Positions 9,903 to 17,781 of a stretch of 64,000 nt of DNA are shown here, piece by piece. The stretch comes from Pseudooceanicola onchidii (GTDB taxonomy: Bacteria; Pseudomonadota; Alphaproteobacteria; Rhodobacterales; Rhodobacteraceae). The notes beneath the pieces are model-generated. The model did no database searches. It was not told the origin of the DNA and worked only from the letters and a program-made list of their open reading frames with translations. The stretch's first letter is position 1. Each line of letters begins with the position of its first letter. Location: NCBI RefSeq assembly GCF_004959925.1, contig NZ_SPUW01000001.1, forward strand, positions 1,426,001 to 1,490,000, given 5' to 3'. The position numbers and the translations under genes are program-made.

Positions 9903-9930
9903 AAAAGGCCGCCCCGAGGGACGGCCTTTG
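9903..9930. terminator. bidirectional Rho-independent terminator
   Basis: AAAAGGCCG and CGGCCTTTG arms enclose a GC loop between convergent genes, with A- and T-runs on the outer sides so it can act in both directions. Confidence 0.85.
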
Positions 9931-9948
9931 TTGGTCTGGTCCGACGGA

Positions 9949-10497
9949 TCAGGCCGCGACTTCGGCGGTTGCCTCGGCCAGGTACTTGAGCAGGTTCTCG
10001 GGCGAGCTTTCGCCATAGGGGTCTTCGCCGTGGTTGTCGCAGATGCCGGGCTCTTCGAACCAGGCCTCGACCACGCCGTTGTCGATGACGGCGGCATAGC
10101 GCCAGGACCGCAGACCGAAGCCCAGGTTATCCTTGCGCACCAGCATGCCGACGCGGCGGGTGAATTCACCAGAACCGTCGGGGATGACCGACACGTTCTC
10201 GATGCCCTGCGCCTTGGCCCACTGGTTCATGACAAAGCTGTCGTTGACCGACATGCAGTAGATCGCGTCGATGCCCAGGTCCTGGAACTTGGCAAAGTTG
10301 TTCTCGAAACCCGGCAGCTGGTAGGTCGAACAGGTCGGCGTGAAGGCGCCGGGCAGCGAAAACAGGATCACGCGCTTGCCCGCGAAGTAATCGGCGGTGG
10401 TCTTGTCTTCCCAACGGAACGGGTTGGACCCGCCGATTGAGGCATCCCGGACCCGGGTGTGGAAGGTGACCTGGGGAAGTTTCTGACCGCTTTGCAT
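9949..10497 (-). CDS. peroxiredoxin, Prx5 type
   Basis: A 182-residue thiol peroxidase with the peroxidatic cysteine in PGAFTPTCSTYQLPGFE and a second cysteine in EPGICDN, where Prx5 enzymes fused or coupled to glutaredoxin often carry one. It reduces H2O2 and organic peroxides in the cytoplasm. The start has GAGGGA upstream; longer readings add only non-conserved sequence. It lies 1 kb from oxyR but on the opposite strand, so it may be part of the same stress response. No glutaredoxin domain is attached. Confidence 0.93.
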   Translation of the reverse strand: MQSGQKLPQVTFHTRVRDASIGGSNPFRWEDKTTADYFAGKRVILFSLPGAFTPTCSTYQLPGFENNFAKFQDLGIDAIYCMSVNDSFVMNQWAKAQGIENVSVIPDGSGEFTRRVGMLVRKDNLGFGLRSWRYAAVIDNGVVEAWFEEPGICDNHGEDPYGESSPENLLKYLAEATAEVAA

Positions 10498-10765
10498 GTG
10501 TCCCTCGTATGCGATGTCTTGTCTGGCGCCGGGGTAGAATGATTCCAGAACCAAGGACAACGCCAATTCCGCACTGCGGCATGGGAATATGTGGCGAATC
10601 CAGATACCTGCGACCGCATTATGCATGTGCGGCAAGGGGTTCAGGGACATCGCATGTGCCTTGCATGTCCCGCATGGCCGCCTTGCGCCCGGGGGCGACT
10701 GGCCAATTCCCGTGCAGCGGCGTATGATCGGCCAGCACTCAACCGGCGAAGCCCGAAGGCCCGAT

Positions 10766-11719
10766 ATGCGCGATCTCAAGATCCCCGAACAGCGTCACCC
10801 GGAAAAGGCCCGCAAGCCCGACAATCCGCAGCCCAAGAAACCCGACTGGATCCGCGTCAAGGCGCCGACCTCGAAGGGGTATTTCGACACGCGCAACACC
10901 ATGCGCGAACACAAGCTGACCACGGTCTGCGAAGAGGCCGGCTGCCCGAACGTCGGCGAATGCTGGAGCCAGGGCCACGCCACCATGATGATCATGGGCG
11001 AGGTCTGCACCCGCGCCTGCACCTTCTGCAACATCGCCACCGGCAAGCCGCCCGAGGATCTGGACGTCTTCGAACCGGGCCGCGTCGCCGATGCGGTGGC
11101 CAAGCTGGGTCTGAACCACGTCGTCATCACCAGCGTGGACCGCGACGATATCGAAGACGGCGGGGCCGAGCATTTCGCGATGACCATCCGCGCCATCCGC
11201 AAGCGCGCGCCGGGCACCACGATCGAAATCCTGACGCCCGACTTCATCCGCTGTGGTCCCGAAGCGCTTGAGGTTGTCGTCGAGGCCAAGCCGGACGTCT
11301 TCAACCACAACCTTGAAACCGTGCCGGGGCTTTACCCCGAGGTGCGGCCGGGCGCGCGGTACTTCCATTCGCTGCGTCTGTTGCAGCGTGTGAAGGAGTT
11401 GGACCCGACGATGTTCACCAAGTCCGGCATCATGGTGGGGCTGGGCGAAAACCGCCAGCAGGTCACGCAGGTCATGGAGGACATGCGCGCCGCCGACATC
11501 GATTTCCTGACCATCGGCCAGTACCTGCAGCCGACACCCAAGCATCACGCGGTCGACCGTTTCGTCACGCCCGAGGAATTCGCGGCCTATGAAAAGACGG
11601 CCTACAACAAGGGATTCCTGATGGTCTCGGCCACGCCGCTGACCCGGTCGTCCTATCACGCGGGCGACGATTTCGCCCGGCTGCGCGAGAACCGACTGAA
11701 GAAGCTCGGCCGCGCCTGA
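10766..11719 (+). CDS. lipA: lipoyl synthase
   Basis: A 317-residue radical SAM enzyme that inserts two sulfurs into octanoyl groups on E2 and H proteins. It has both clusters: the auxiliary [4Fe-4S] motif [12 protein letters not shown] and the radical SAM motif CTRACTFC, plus TPDFIRC and the C-terminal RSSYHAGDD with the third auxiliary ligand region (RSSY). The chosen ATG gives the usual alphaproteobacterial length with [18 protein letters not shown]. It is monocistronic, ending at a strong terminator. Confidence 0.97.
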   Translation: MRDLKIPEQRHPEKARKPDNPQPKKPDWIRVKAPTSKGYFDTRNTMREHKLTTVCEEAGCPNVGECWSQGHATMMIMGEVCTRACTFCNIATGKPPEDLDVFEPGRVADAVAKLGLNHVVITSVDRDDIEDGGAEHFAMTIRAIRKRAPGTTIEILTPDFIRCGPEALEVVVEAKPDVFNHNLETVPGLYPEVRPGARYFHSLRLLQRVKELDPTMFTKSGIMVGLGENRQQVTQVMEDMRAADIDFLTIGQYLQPTPKHHAVDRFVTPEEFAAYEKTAYNKGFLMVSATPLTRSSYHAGDDFARLRENRLKKLGRA

Positions 11720-11736
11720 ACGGTGCGAGACAAAGA

Positions 11737-11769
11737 AAAACGGCCGGTCCCGCGAAGGACCGGCCGTTT
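11737..11769. terminator. bidirectional terminator between lipA and VPLPA-CTERM gene
   Basis: AAACGGCCGGTCC pairs with GGACCGGCCGTTT around the loop CGCGAA, with A residues on the left and T residues on the right, serving both convergent genes. Confidence 0.92.
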
Positions 11770-11790
11770 CTGTTTGCGACGTGTGTGGAG

Positions 11791-12555
11791 TCAGCCCTTG
11801 CGGCGACGCAGCGCGGCAAGTCCACCCAAACCGGCGATCAGAAGCGGCAGCCCGGCGGGCAGCGGCACGGCGGGGGTGGTGAAGCCGTTGTCGTAGATCG
11901 ATTTCACTTCGCTCTCGCCAAGTGTGCGGTCGAACAGGAAGACGTCGTCGGCGAGGCCGGTGAAGTATTCGTTGTGAACCGCGTTCGCGCCGATGGTGAA
12001 GTAGCTCAGCATCGATGTGCCGGCGGTCCAGGATTCAGTGACTTCGGACGCCAGAACGCCGTTGGCAAAAAGCTGAACCTTGCTGCCATCATAGGTGGCG
12101 ACGAGGTGCACCCATGTGTCGAGGGTCATCGATGTGATGTCCTGCACGCCAGATCCGTTGAAGGCTGCCCAAGCTGGATCACGTCCCGGATTGCCGCGCG
12201 TGTCGATCCCCATGAGACGGTCGAACCCGCCATTGTCGGCGCTGAGAACGCCGTGATAGCGGGTGCCGGCGGATGCGTTGAACCAGCCGCCCCAGGACAT
12301 GGTCGCCATCGCGCCTTCCGAGACGTTTTCGTTGACGGTCACATAGCTGCTGCCGTCGAACGACGCGACAGAACCGCGCGTGGCGTCAGTCACGATGGTC
12401 GTGCCGGTGTTGGTTGCGGTGCCGGATCCGGTGCCGCTGTAGGCGGTCGCGCTGGTGTCGAAACCGAAAAGGTAAAGGTAGTCTGAGGTCGTCGCCGATG
12501 CGGTGGTCGCCGCCAGGGCGACGGGCAAGGCAAGAGCCAGGGTTCTGAAAATCAT
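11791..12555 (-). CDS. LamG-like domain protein with VPLPA-CTERM sorting signal
   Basis: A 254-residue secreted protein. It has a Sec signal peptide (FRTLALALPVALAATTASA), a central concanavalin/LamG-like fold suggested by MSWGGWFNAS, WVHLVATYDGSKVQLFANG and DDVFLFDRTL, and a C-terminal VPLPAGLPLLIAGLGG helix followed by LRRRKG, which is the VPLPA-CTERM signal handled by exosortase. The start at MIFRTL has GAAGGA eight bases upstream; an ATG three codons earlier is too close to that site. Likely role: surface or matrix glycan-associated protein. The exosortase itself is not in this window. Confidence 0.85.
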   Translation of the reverse strand: MIFRTLALALPVALAATTASATTSDYLYLFGFDTSATAYSGTGSGTATNTGTTIVTDATRGSVASFDGSSYVTVNENVSEGAMATMSWGGWFNASAGTRYHGVLSADNGGFDRLMGIDTRGNPGRDPAWAAFNGSGVQDITSMTLDTWVHLVATYDGSKVQLFANGVLASEVTESWTAGTSMLSYFTIGANAVHNEYFTGLADDVFLFDRTLGESEVKSIYDNGFTTPAVPLPAGLPLLIAGLGGLAALRRRKG

Positions 12556-12620
12556 TGAGCACATCCTTCAATAGAATGCGCGCAGGATACCAACGGTTTG
12601 CATCATAGGAAAGCACGGAT

Positions 12621-12635
12621 TTTTCCTAAGGAAAA
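12621..12635. promoter_or_regulatory. dyad upstream of VPLPA-CTERM gene
   Basis: TTTTCC and GGAAAA arms around TAA lie 66 bases upstream of the VPLPA-CTERM start in an otherwise AT-richer promoter region. It may be an operator; no known regulator motif is matched. Confidence 0.35.
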
Positions 12636-12661
12636 GTCTTTCCGCCGTGGGCAGGCCCCGT

Positions 12662-13717
12662 CTAACCGGCCAGCAGCTGATGCACGATCGCCCGCTTGGC
12701 CGAGGACGAATGATCGATCGCCCCGATGGCCGCCATGAGGATCGCCTTGGGTGCCCCCCGACTTTGCAGCATCCGCCGCGCGCGTTCGGTAACCTGAATG
12801 GCGTGATGCCCTTCGGGATGGCGCGCGGCCTCGTATCCGTCCTGCGTGCCCTCGGCCAGCCGTTCGGCCAGGTCGCAGGCATCCGCGATGCCAAGGTTCA
12901 TGCCACGCCCGCCCACGGGCGAATGCGCATGGGCCGCATCCCCGGCGAGGAAGACGTTGCCCTTGCGATAGGCCTCGGCCTGCTTGACCTCGATATGAAA
13001 GCTGGAGTCGCGGATCAGTTTGTCGACGGTCAAAGGCACCGGCAGCGCCTTGAGCGCATCATCCCGGCTGGCGATCACGCGGTAGCGGTCGGGCGCCATC
13101 GGCACGACGACAGCCACGTCGCCATGCGGCAGCAGGTAGCCCGCGAACCGGTCGCGATGCGGCCAGTCGGCCGAGATCACGTCGGCAATCGACCAGTGGC
13201 CGGGCAGGGTGCGCCCTTCGAAATGGATGCCGGCGGTGGCGCGGACACGGCTGTGCACGCCGTCGGCCCCGATCAGGTACCGGCCCTGCACGCGGATGTG
13301 CTGGCCGAATTCGACCTCGATATGATCGGCGCGCAGGTGATAGTTGGTCATGCAGCGCATGTATTCAACCGTGACACCCTGCGCCTTCAGCGCGTCGATC
13401 AGATGCGCTTCGGTCCGGTCCTGCGGCAGGCCGTAGATCTCGCTTTGCCCGTCGAAATTGAGCGGCAGGGTCAGCACCGGATCCTTGCCATGATGCATCA
13501 CCATGCCTTCGAACCGCACGGCCTCGGCCCGGATCGCGGGGCCGGCACCACAGGACGCCAGCAGCTCGATCGACCGGGCGGTGACCCCCACGGCGCGCGA
13601 CAACCCCGAGGGCCCGTCCTTCTTGTCGAAGATCCGCACGCTCATCCCCCGCCGCGCCAGTTCGGTGGCGACGGTCAGGCCGGTCGGACCGGCCCCGATC
13701 ACGATGACGTCGATCAT
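12662..13717 (-). CDS. FAD-dependent monooxygenase (PHBH/UbiH type)
   Basis: A 351-residue flavoprotein with the Rossmann motif VIVIGAGPTGLTVATELARRG at the N-terminus, the DG motif YLIGADGVHSRVR in the middle and FLAGDAAHAHSPVGGRGMNLG near the C-terminus, the standard three signatures of class A hydroxylases. It lacks a long C-terminal thioredoxin-like domain. It overlaps the stop of the upstream diheme cytochrome gene by four bases (ATGA), so it is translated with it, an unusual partner for this enzyme class. Substrate unknown, probably an aromatic compound. Confidence 0.85.
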   Translation of the reverse strand: MIDVIVIGAGPTGLTVATELARRGMSVRIFDKKDGPSGLSRAVGVTARSIELLASCGAGPAIRAEAVRFEGMVMHHGKDPVLTLPLNFDGQSEIYGLPQDRTEAHLIDALKAQGVTVEYMRCMTNYHLRADHIEVEFGQHIRVQGRYLIGADGVHSRVRATAGIHFEGRTLPGHWSIADVISADWPHRDRFAGYLLPHGDVAVVVPMAPDRYRVIASRDDALKALPVPLTVDKLIRDSSFHIEVKQAEAYRKGNVFLAGDAAHAHSPVGGRGMNLGIADACDLAERLAEGTQDGYEAARHPEGHHAIQVTERARRMLQSRGAPKAILMAAIGAIDHSSSAKRAIVHQLLAG

Positions 13718-14610
13718 TCGATGGCTGGTACGGATTTCAGGTAGGCGACGATCGCATCGATATCCTCGTCCGGCAGATGCGACATGTTCTGGACAACCTC
13801 GGCCATTTCCCCTCCCGCGCTGTCGAAATCGGGCGTGAAGCCCGTCTTCAGGTAAGCCGCAATATCCACATCCGTCCAGTCGAGTTTTCCCGGCGTGATG
13901 TTGGGGATCGATCCGCGCCCGTCCGGTGACGGCGCGCCGCCCAGCCAGCGCGCGGTGTCCAGCCCGCCAAGCGCGTTGCGTGGCGTATGGCATTCGGCGC
14001 AATGGCCAAGCGCCTCGACCAGGTAGCGGCCTCTTTCAAGCTGGGGCGTGGCGGCGTCGGTCATCACCCAGTCGTCCGAGAAGAACAGCATCTTCCACCC
14101 GCCAAGCGACCGGCGGATGTTGAAGGGAAACCCGACCTCGTGCGGCAGGCTGGGCGTGTCGGACGCGGGCAGGGTGGTGACAAAGGCATGCAGGTCCGCG
14201 ATGTCCTGCGGATCGGCCTTGGCGTAGGAGGTATAGGGGAAGGCGGGGTAATAATGTGCCCCCGAAGGCGACACGCCCCGCATCATGGCGTTGCCAAGAT
14301 CTGCCACGCTCCACCCCGCGATCCCGGCGTCCGAGGGCGAGATGTTGGGCGCGCGGAACGTGCCGAAATCGCTTGCGAATCCCTTGCCGCCTGCCAGCAC
14401 GAGACGATCGTCGCCCTCTGCGCCCGGCGCAGCATGGCACGAGGCGCAGCCGGCCGCCCAGAAGACCTGTTCGCCCCGGGTGGCGTCGCCCGACAGCCCG
14501 GCGAAGGTGTCATCGGGCATCGTGCGTGGTGCGGTGACGAACCAGAAGATGCCGAGGCCGCCCAGCACAAGGATGAGCGCAAGGGCCAGAAGTCGTGTGA
14601 TCGTGTACAT
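13714..14610 (-). CDS. diheme cytochrome c
   Basis: A 298-residue protein with an N-terminal membrane anchor or signal (LLALALILVLGGLGIFWFV) and two heme c sites, CASCH near residue 58 and CAECH near residue 205, each followed later by a Met ligand candidate. The layout resembles the cytochrome subunits of periplasmic alcohol/sugar dehydrogenases. It sits 23 bases downstream of a cytochrome c' gene and overlaps the FAD monooxygenase gene, so the three form one operon. Likely a periplasmic electron carrier. Confidence 0.88.
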   Translation of the reverse strand: MYTITRLLALALILVLGGLGIFWFVTAPRTMPDDTFAGLSGDATRGEQVFWAAGCASCHAAPGAEGDDRLVLAGGKGFASDFGTFRAPNISPSDAGIAGWSVADLGNAMMRGVSPSGAHYYPAFPYTSYAKADPQDIADLHAFVTTLPASDTPSLPHEVGFPFNIRRSLGGWKMLFFSDDWVMTDAATPQLERGRYLVEALGHCAECHTPRNALGGLDTARWLGGAPSPDGRGSIPNITPGKLDWTDVDIAAYLKTGFTPDFDSAGGEMAEVVQNMSHLPDEDIDAIVAYLKSVPAIE

Positions 14611-14633
14611 TGGCCCTTGCCTCTATGCGTGTC

Positions 14634-15086
14634 TTAGTCGGACTGGCGGTAGGATTTGTGGCAGGCGCCGCAGGCACCGCCCATGGCGCCCATGGCCGCC
14701 TGAAGCCCGGCCAGATCCGTCGCGGCTTCGGCCTGCATGGCGGCTTCGGTCAGGGCGGCGGCCTTGGCGCCGACGTCTTCCATGTTCTCCCACACGGCGG
14801 GAAGCGCCTTGGAGCCTTCGACTTCGCCGACGGCCGATCCCTGCGGCCAATAGGCCATCTGATTCTGCGACGACACCTTCACGATGTTGCCGGCCGCGGC
14901 CTGCGCCACTGCGGCGTCATAGTCCATCTGACCCTTGGCCATCGCGCCAAGCGTCCCGAGGTTGAAGGCATATAGCTGCATCACCGCCTGGCGGGCCTTC
15001 ACGGCCTTGTCCAGATCCTGCGCGGTGGCGTGGCTGCCAACCAGTCCCAGACCTGCCACGAGCAGGCCCATGCTAAAGCGTTTCAT
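14634..15086 (-). CDS. cytochrome c' family protein
   Basis: A 150-residue periplasmic protein with a signal peptide ending ATAQ and a C-terminal CGACHKSYR heme site in a four-helix bundle sequence, the class II cytochrome c' layout. The segment AMAKGQMDYDAAVAQAAAGNI is typical of this family. Such proteins bind NO or carry electrons. It is the first gene of the cytochrome/monooxygenase operon, with GGGAG before the ATG. Confidence 0.92.
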   Translation of the reverse strand: MKRFSMGLLVAGLGLVGSHATAQDLDKAVKARQAVMQLYAFNLGTLGAMAKGQMDYDAAVAQAAAGNIVKVSSQNQMAYWPQGSAVGEVEGSKALPAVWENMEDVGAKAAALTEAAMQAEAATDLAGLQAAMGAMGGACGACHKSYRQSD

Positions 15087-15196
15087 TGGTAACTCCCTGT
15101 CTGAACACTTCTGTTCCGACCGTAGAGCAGAAGTATGTGACAGGCAGTGACTAAATCGTGAGGTTTCGGCACCGGGCGAGAGCCTGCGCGTAGGCC

Positions 15197-15739
15197 CTAG
15201 TCGGTGAACCGCACCTTGCCGATGTAGGGCAGGTTGCGATTGCACTGCGCGTAGTCGATGCCATAGCCGACGACGAATTCGTCCGGGATCGCGAAGCCCG
15301 TGTAATCCGCCTTGAAATCGACCTCGCGGCGCGACGGCTTGTCCAGCAACGCGATGGTGCGGATCCGCTTGGGGTGGCGCGATTCGAGGAAGTGCATCAC
15401 GTGATTGAGCGTATGTCCCGTGTCGACGATATCCTCGACGACCAGGACGTTGCGCCCCTCGATCTCGCCGCGCAGGTCCTTGAGGATCCGCACCTCGCGC
15501 GAGCTTTCCATCGCATTGCCGTAGGACGAGGCTTCGAGGAAATCGACCTCGACATCGCGGTCCTTGAGCTCACGCACCAGGTCGGCGATGAAGACGAAGG
15601 ACCCGCGCAGAAGCCCCACGACGACCAGCCGTTCCTCGGCCGGGAATTCCTTCTTGATCTCTTCGGTCAGCTCTTCGATGCGGGCGGCAATCGCCTTGGC
15701 CGAGATCATCTGGTCGATGACATAAGGACGCGCGGTCAT
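15197..15739 (-). CDS. hpt: hypoxanthine phosphoribosyltransferase
   Basis: A 180-residue purine salvage enzyme that makes IMP (and GMP) from the free base and PRPP. The PRPP loop is [14 protein letters not shown], the flexible catalytic loop is [12 protein letters not shown], and the base-binding end is [22 protein letters not shown]. Length matches the family. It stands alone and divergent from the Coq10-like gene, 72 bases away. Confidence 0.96.
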   Translation of the reverse strand: MTARPYVIDQMISAKAIAARIEELTEEIKKEFPAEERLVVVGLLRGSFVFIADLVRELKDRDVEVDFLEASSYGNAMESSREVRILKDLRGEIEGRNVLVVEDIVDTGHTLNHVMHFLESRHPKRIRTIALLDKPSRREVDFKADYTGFAIPDEFVVGYGIDYAQCNRNLPYIGKVRFTD

Positions 15740-15811
15740 GGTTCTTCCTTGATATTACGCGCGCACCATACGACATGAGGTGCCTGTGTAAACGCGTCAA
15801 AAAGGGGCCAG

Positions 15812-16255
15812 ATGCCACGTCATTCCGAGACACGCCGCCTGCCGTATACCGCGCAGCAGATGTATGACCTTGTCGCCGATGTGGGGTCCTATCCGCAGTT
15901 CCTGCCCTGGTGCGCCGCCGCCCGTATCCGGTCGCGCGAGGATCGGGGCGATCACGAGGTGATGGCGGCGGACCTGGTGATCTCCTTCAAGGTGTTTCGC
16001 GAAAAGTTCGGGTCCCGCGTCGTGCTGTGGCCCGAGGTGATGAAGATCGACACCGAATACCTGGACGGTCCCTTCCGTTACATGAAATCCGACTGGCATT
16101 TCGCCGATGCCGAAGACGGCTGCGATGTTTCCTTCCACGTCGATTTCGAATTCAAGAACGCCGTATTGCAAGGGATCATCGGTGTCGTCTTCAATGAAGC
16201 GATGCACCGGATTGTCCGGGCATTCGAAGATCGGGCCCGGGCGCTTTACGGTTAA
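15812..16255 (+). CDS. Coq10/RatA-type START-domain protein
   Basis: A 147-residue protein that matches the bacterial Coq10 (polyketide cyclase/START) family: MPRHSETRRLPYTAQQMYDLVADVGSYPQFLPWC at the start and FKNAVLQGIIGVVFNEAMHRIVRAFEDRA at the end. The family binds ubiquinone-like lipids and supports respiration; the RatA annotation as a ribosome toxin is based on the E. coli member. AAAGGGG precedes the ATG. Confidence 0.92.
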   Translation: MPRHSETRRLPYTAQQMYDLVADVGSYPQFLPWCAAARIRSREDRGDHEVMAADLVISFKVFREKFGSRVVLWPEVMKIDTEYLDGPFRYMKSDWHFADAEDGCDVSFHVDFEFKNAVLQGIIGVVFNEAMHRIVRAFEDRARALYG

Positions 16256-16390
16256 ATGGTATAACCGTTTTCTGCAAAGGTGCCGCTGCACGTAAGAGTT
16301 GAATTAAGGCGGCAACCCGGCACAACCAACAAAATTACATCGCAATCAGGGGACAACTTCTAGGTGTGCAAGCTAGAAGGAGTCATAACA

Positions 16391-17014
16391 TTGTTTGCTA
16401 ACGGAGCGCTGTTCGAGCAGTTCAGCAAAACCGACTGGAAGGCCGCTTTCAAAGCGGCGCGGGACGCCGCCCGGGCTGCGCGGTCGTCGCAGGATGACGG
16501 TCAGACGACGCAGCAGGCCTCGGCACCGACCGCAACGCCCGAACCGGCCCCCGCCGCATCTGCGCCGGCCCAGGCTGTCCAGGCCGTGACCGAAGTTGCC
16601 ACCAACGTTGCCGCACAGGCGGTTGCCCCGGCCGAGGCAAAGGCCGCGCCGGTTGCCCAGGTCGCCAACGCTGCCGCAGCGGTTGAAAAGGTCGCCGATG
16701 TCGCCAAAGAGGTGGTCAGCGGTGTCCTTGCCAAGTCGGTCAAACCGGCGGAAGAGCCCGTGGCCGAGGCCACAGCGCCTGCAGCTGAGGATGCGGAACC
16801 GGTTGAGGAAAAGGTCAACGCCGACGAATACGCGCGTCGCGCGGCCATCAACGCCCAGGCGGCGATGAAGACCCAGACGCTGATCGACGGCATGGGCGGC
16901 GGATCCTACACCCGCGTCGAAGGCGGGTCGGGCAGCGTGGCCGATCTCTATGCGCCGGCGTCCTCTGCCTCTGGCGGCTCGGCATCGCGTGACGCTGTCG
17001 AATACTCGGCCTGA
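16391..17014 (+). CDS. Ala/Pro-rich orphan protein, TTG start
   Basis: A 207-residue acidic protein with no recognised domain. After MFANGALFEQFSKTDWKAAF it has a long Ala/Pro/Val/Glu low-complexity stretch (about residues 45-145) that is probably disordered, then a more ordered segment DEYARRAAINAQAAMKTQTLIDGM and a Gly/Ser tail. There is no signal peptide or membrane helix. The start is a TTG with AAGGAG eight bases upstream; a GTG nine codons earlier has no ribosome site. It shares an RRxAIxxQ-type segment with the next gene's product. Function unknown. Confidence 0.7.
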   Translation: MFANGALFEQFSKTDWKAAFKAARDAARAARSSQDDGQTTQQASAPTATPEPAPAASAPAQAVQAVTEVATNVAAQAVAPAEAKAAPVAQVANAAAAVEKVADVAKEVVSGVLAKSVKPAEEPVAEATAPAAEDAEPVEEKVNADEYARRAAINAQAAMKTQTLIDGMGGGSYTRVEGGSGSVADLYAPASSASGGSASRDAVEYSA

Positions 17015-17026
17015 CCCTGTCGCTGC

Positions 17027-17058
17027 GCCCCGGTCCGGCACCGGGGCACATCGTTTTT
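17027..17058 (+). terminator. Rho-independent terminator after orphan gene
   Basis: GCCCCGG and CCGGGGC form a stem around TCCGGCA, followed within five bases by TTTTT. Confidence 0.7.
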
Positions 17059-17178
17059 CGCAATGACAACGATGCGCGCATGTTCATGAATTGGGCAGGC
17101 GGAACGCGGCGTTAACACAATCCGAACTCAATTGAGGTGCATCCCTTGCTTCCGGTGGAGAAAGCAAAGGAGAGTACC

Positions 17179-17691
17179 ATGTCCCTTATTGGCGGCATAT
17201 CCAATGGCCTGGGCGCTGTTTTCGGCGGCGGTAATGGCAATGGTAATGGAAATACCTCTGGTGTCGGCGGCAATACTGCCGATCAGCCGGTTTCCGAAAG
17301 CAATTCTGATAATACTGCGACCTCTCCTGAGGGGGAAACGCAGGCGGTTGAGAATTCGTCCGAGACAAATTCAGGCGCGGCCCCTGTGACCGGCAACAGC
17401 TCGGTCGGTGTGGATTATTATCGTTACAAGCAAGAGCTGGAGAAAGCCGAAATCTCCGGCCCCCGAGATTACGACATCGAGTCGCGTGACCAGGCCGTCA
17501 TCGCCGTGGATTTCGTGCGCCGCGAAGCGATCGCCACGCAATCCGCGCTAAGCCTCGACGGCATCTTTGCCGATCTCGAACGCGTCGACACCTATTCGCT
17601 TCTGACGCCGGTCAACCAGGACGCGGGCGGTGCCTATGGTCGTGCCGACATGGCCGAACGGTCGGGCGAGCGCACAGAACGCAGCGCATGA
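17179..17691 (+). CDS. Gly/Asn-rich orphan protein
   Basis: A 170-residue acidic protein with no recognised domain. The first 75 residues are Gly/Asn/Ser/Thr-rich (GGGNGNGNGNTSGVGGN) and likely disordered; the second half holds an ordered-looking segment VDYYRYKQELEKAEISG and VDFVRREAIATQSALSLDGIF. The 5' third uses more A/T-ending codons than the neighbouring genes. AAAGGAGA lies before the ATG. The C-terminal half weakly resembles the previous gene's product, so the two could be diverged relatives. Function unknown. Confidence 0.7.
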   Translation: MSLIGGISNGLGAVFGGGNGNGNGNTSGVGGNTADQPVSESNSDNTATSPEGETQAVENSSETNSGAAPVTGNSSVGVDYYRYKQELEKAEISGPRDYDIESRDQAVIAVDFVRREAIATQSALSLDGIFADLERVDTYSLLTPVNQDAGGAYGRADMAERSGERTERSA

Positions 17692-17724
17692 CGGGGCGCC
17701 CGGTTCGGGCAGACCTCAAAAAGA

Positions 17725-17767
17725 TCAGGGTCTTTCCTTGGACTAAGGAAAGACCCTGAATTTATTT
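17725..17767. terminator. strong bidirectional terminator
   Basis: A perfect 15-bp stem, TCAGGGTCTTTCCTT against AAGGAAAGACCCTGA, with a five-base loop, A-rich to the left and ATTTATTT to the right. It separates the orphan gene from the convergent amt. Confidence 0.95.
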
Positions 17768-17781
17768 CAGGCAGACCCGGG

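Noticed and set aside
10644-10671. GGGACAT / ATGTCCC inverted repeat between the peroxiredoxin and lipA genes
   Set aside because: Seven-base arms with a 14-base spacer in GC-rich DNA can arise by chance and match no known operator, so it is not listed as a feature.
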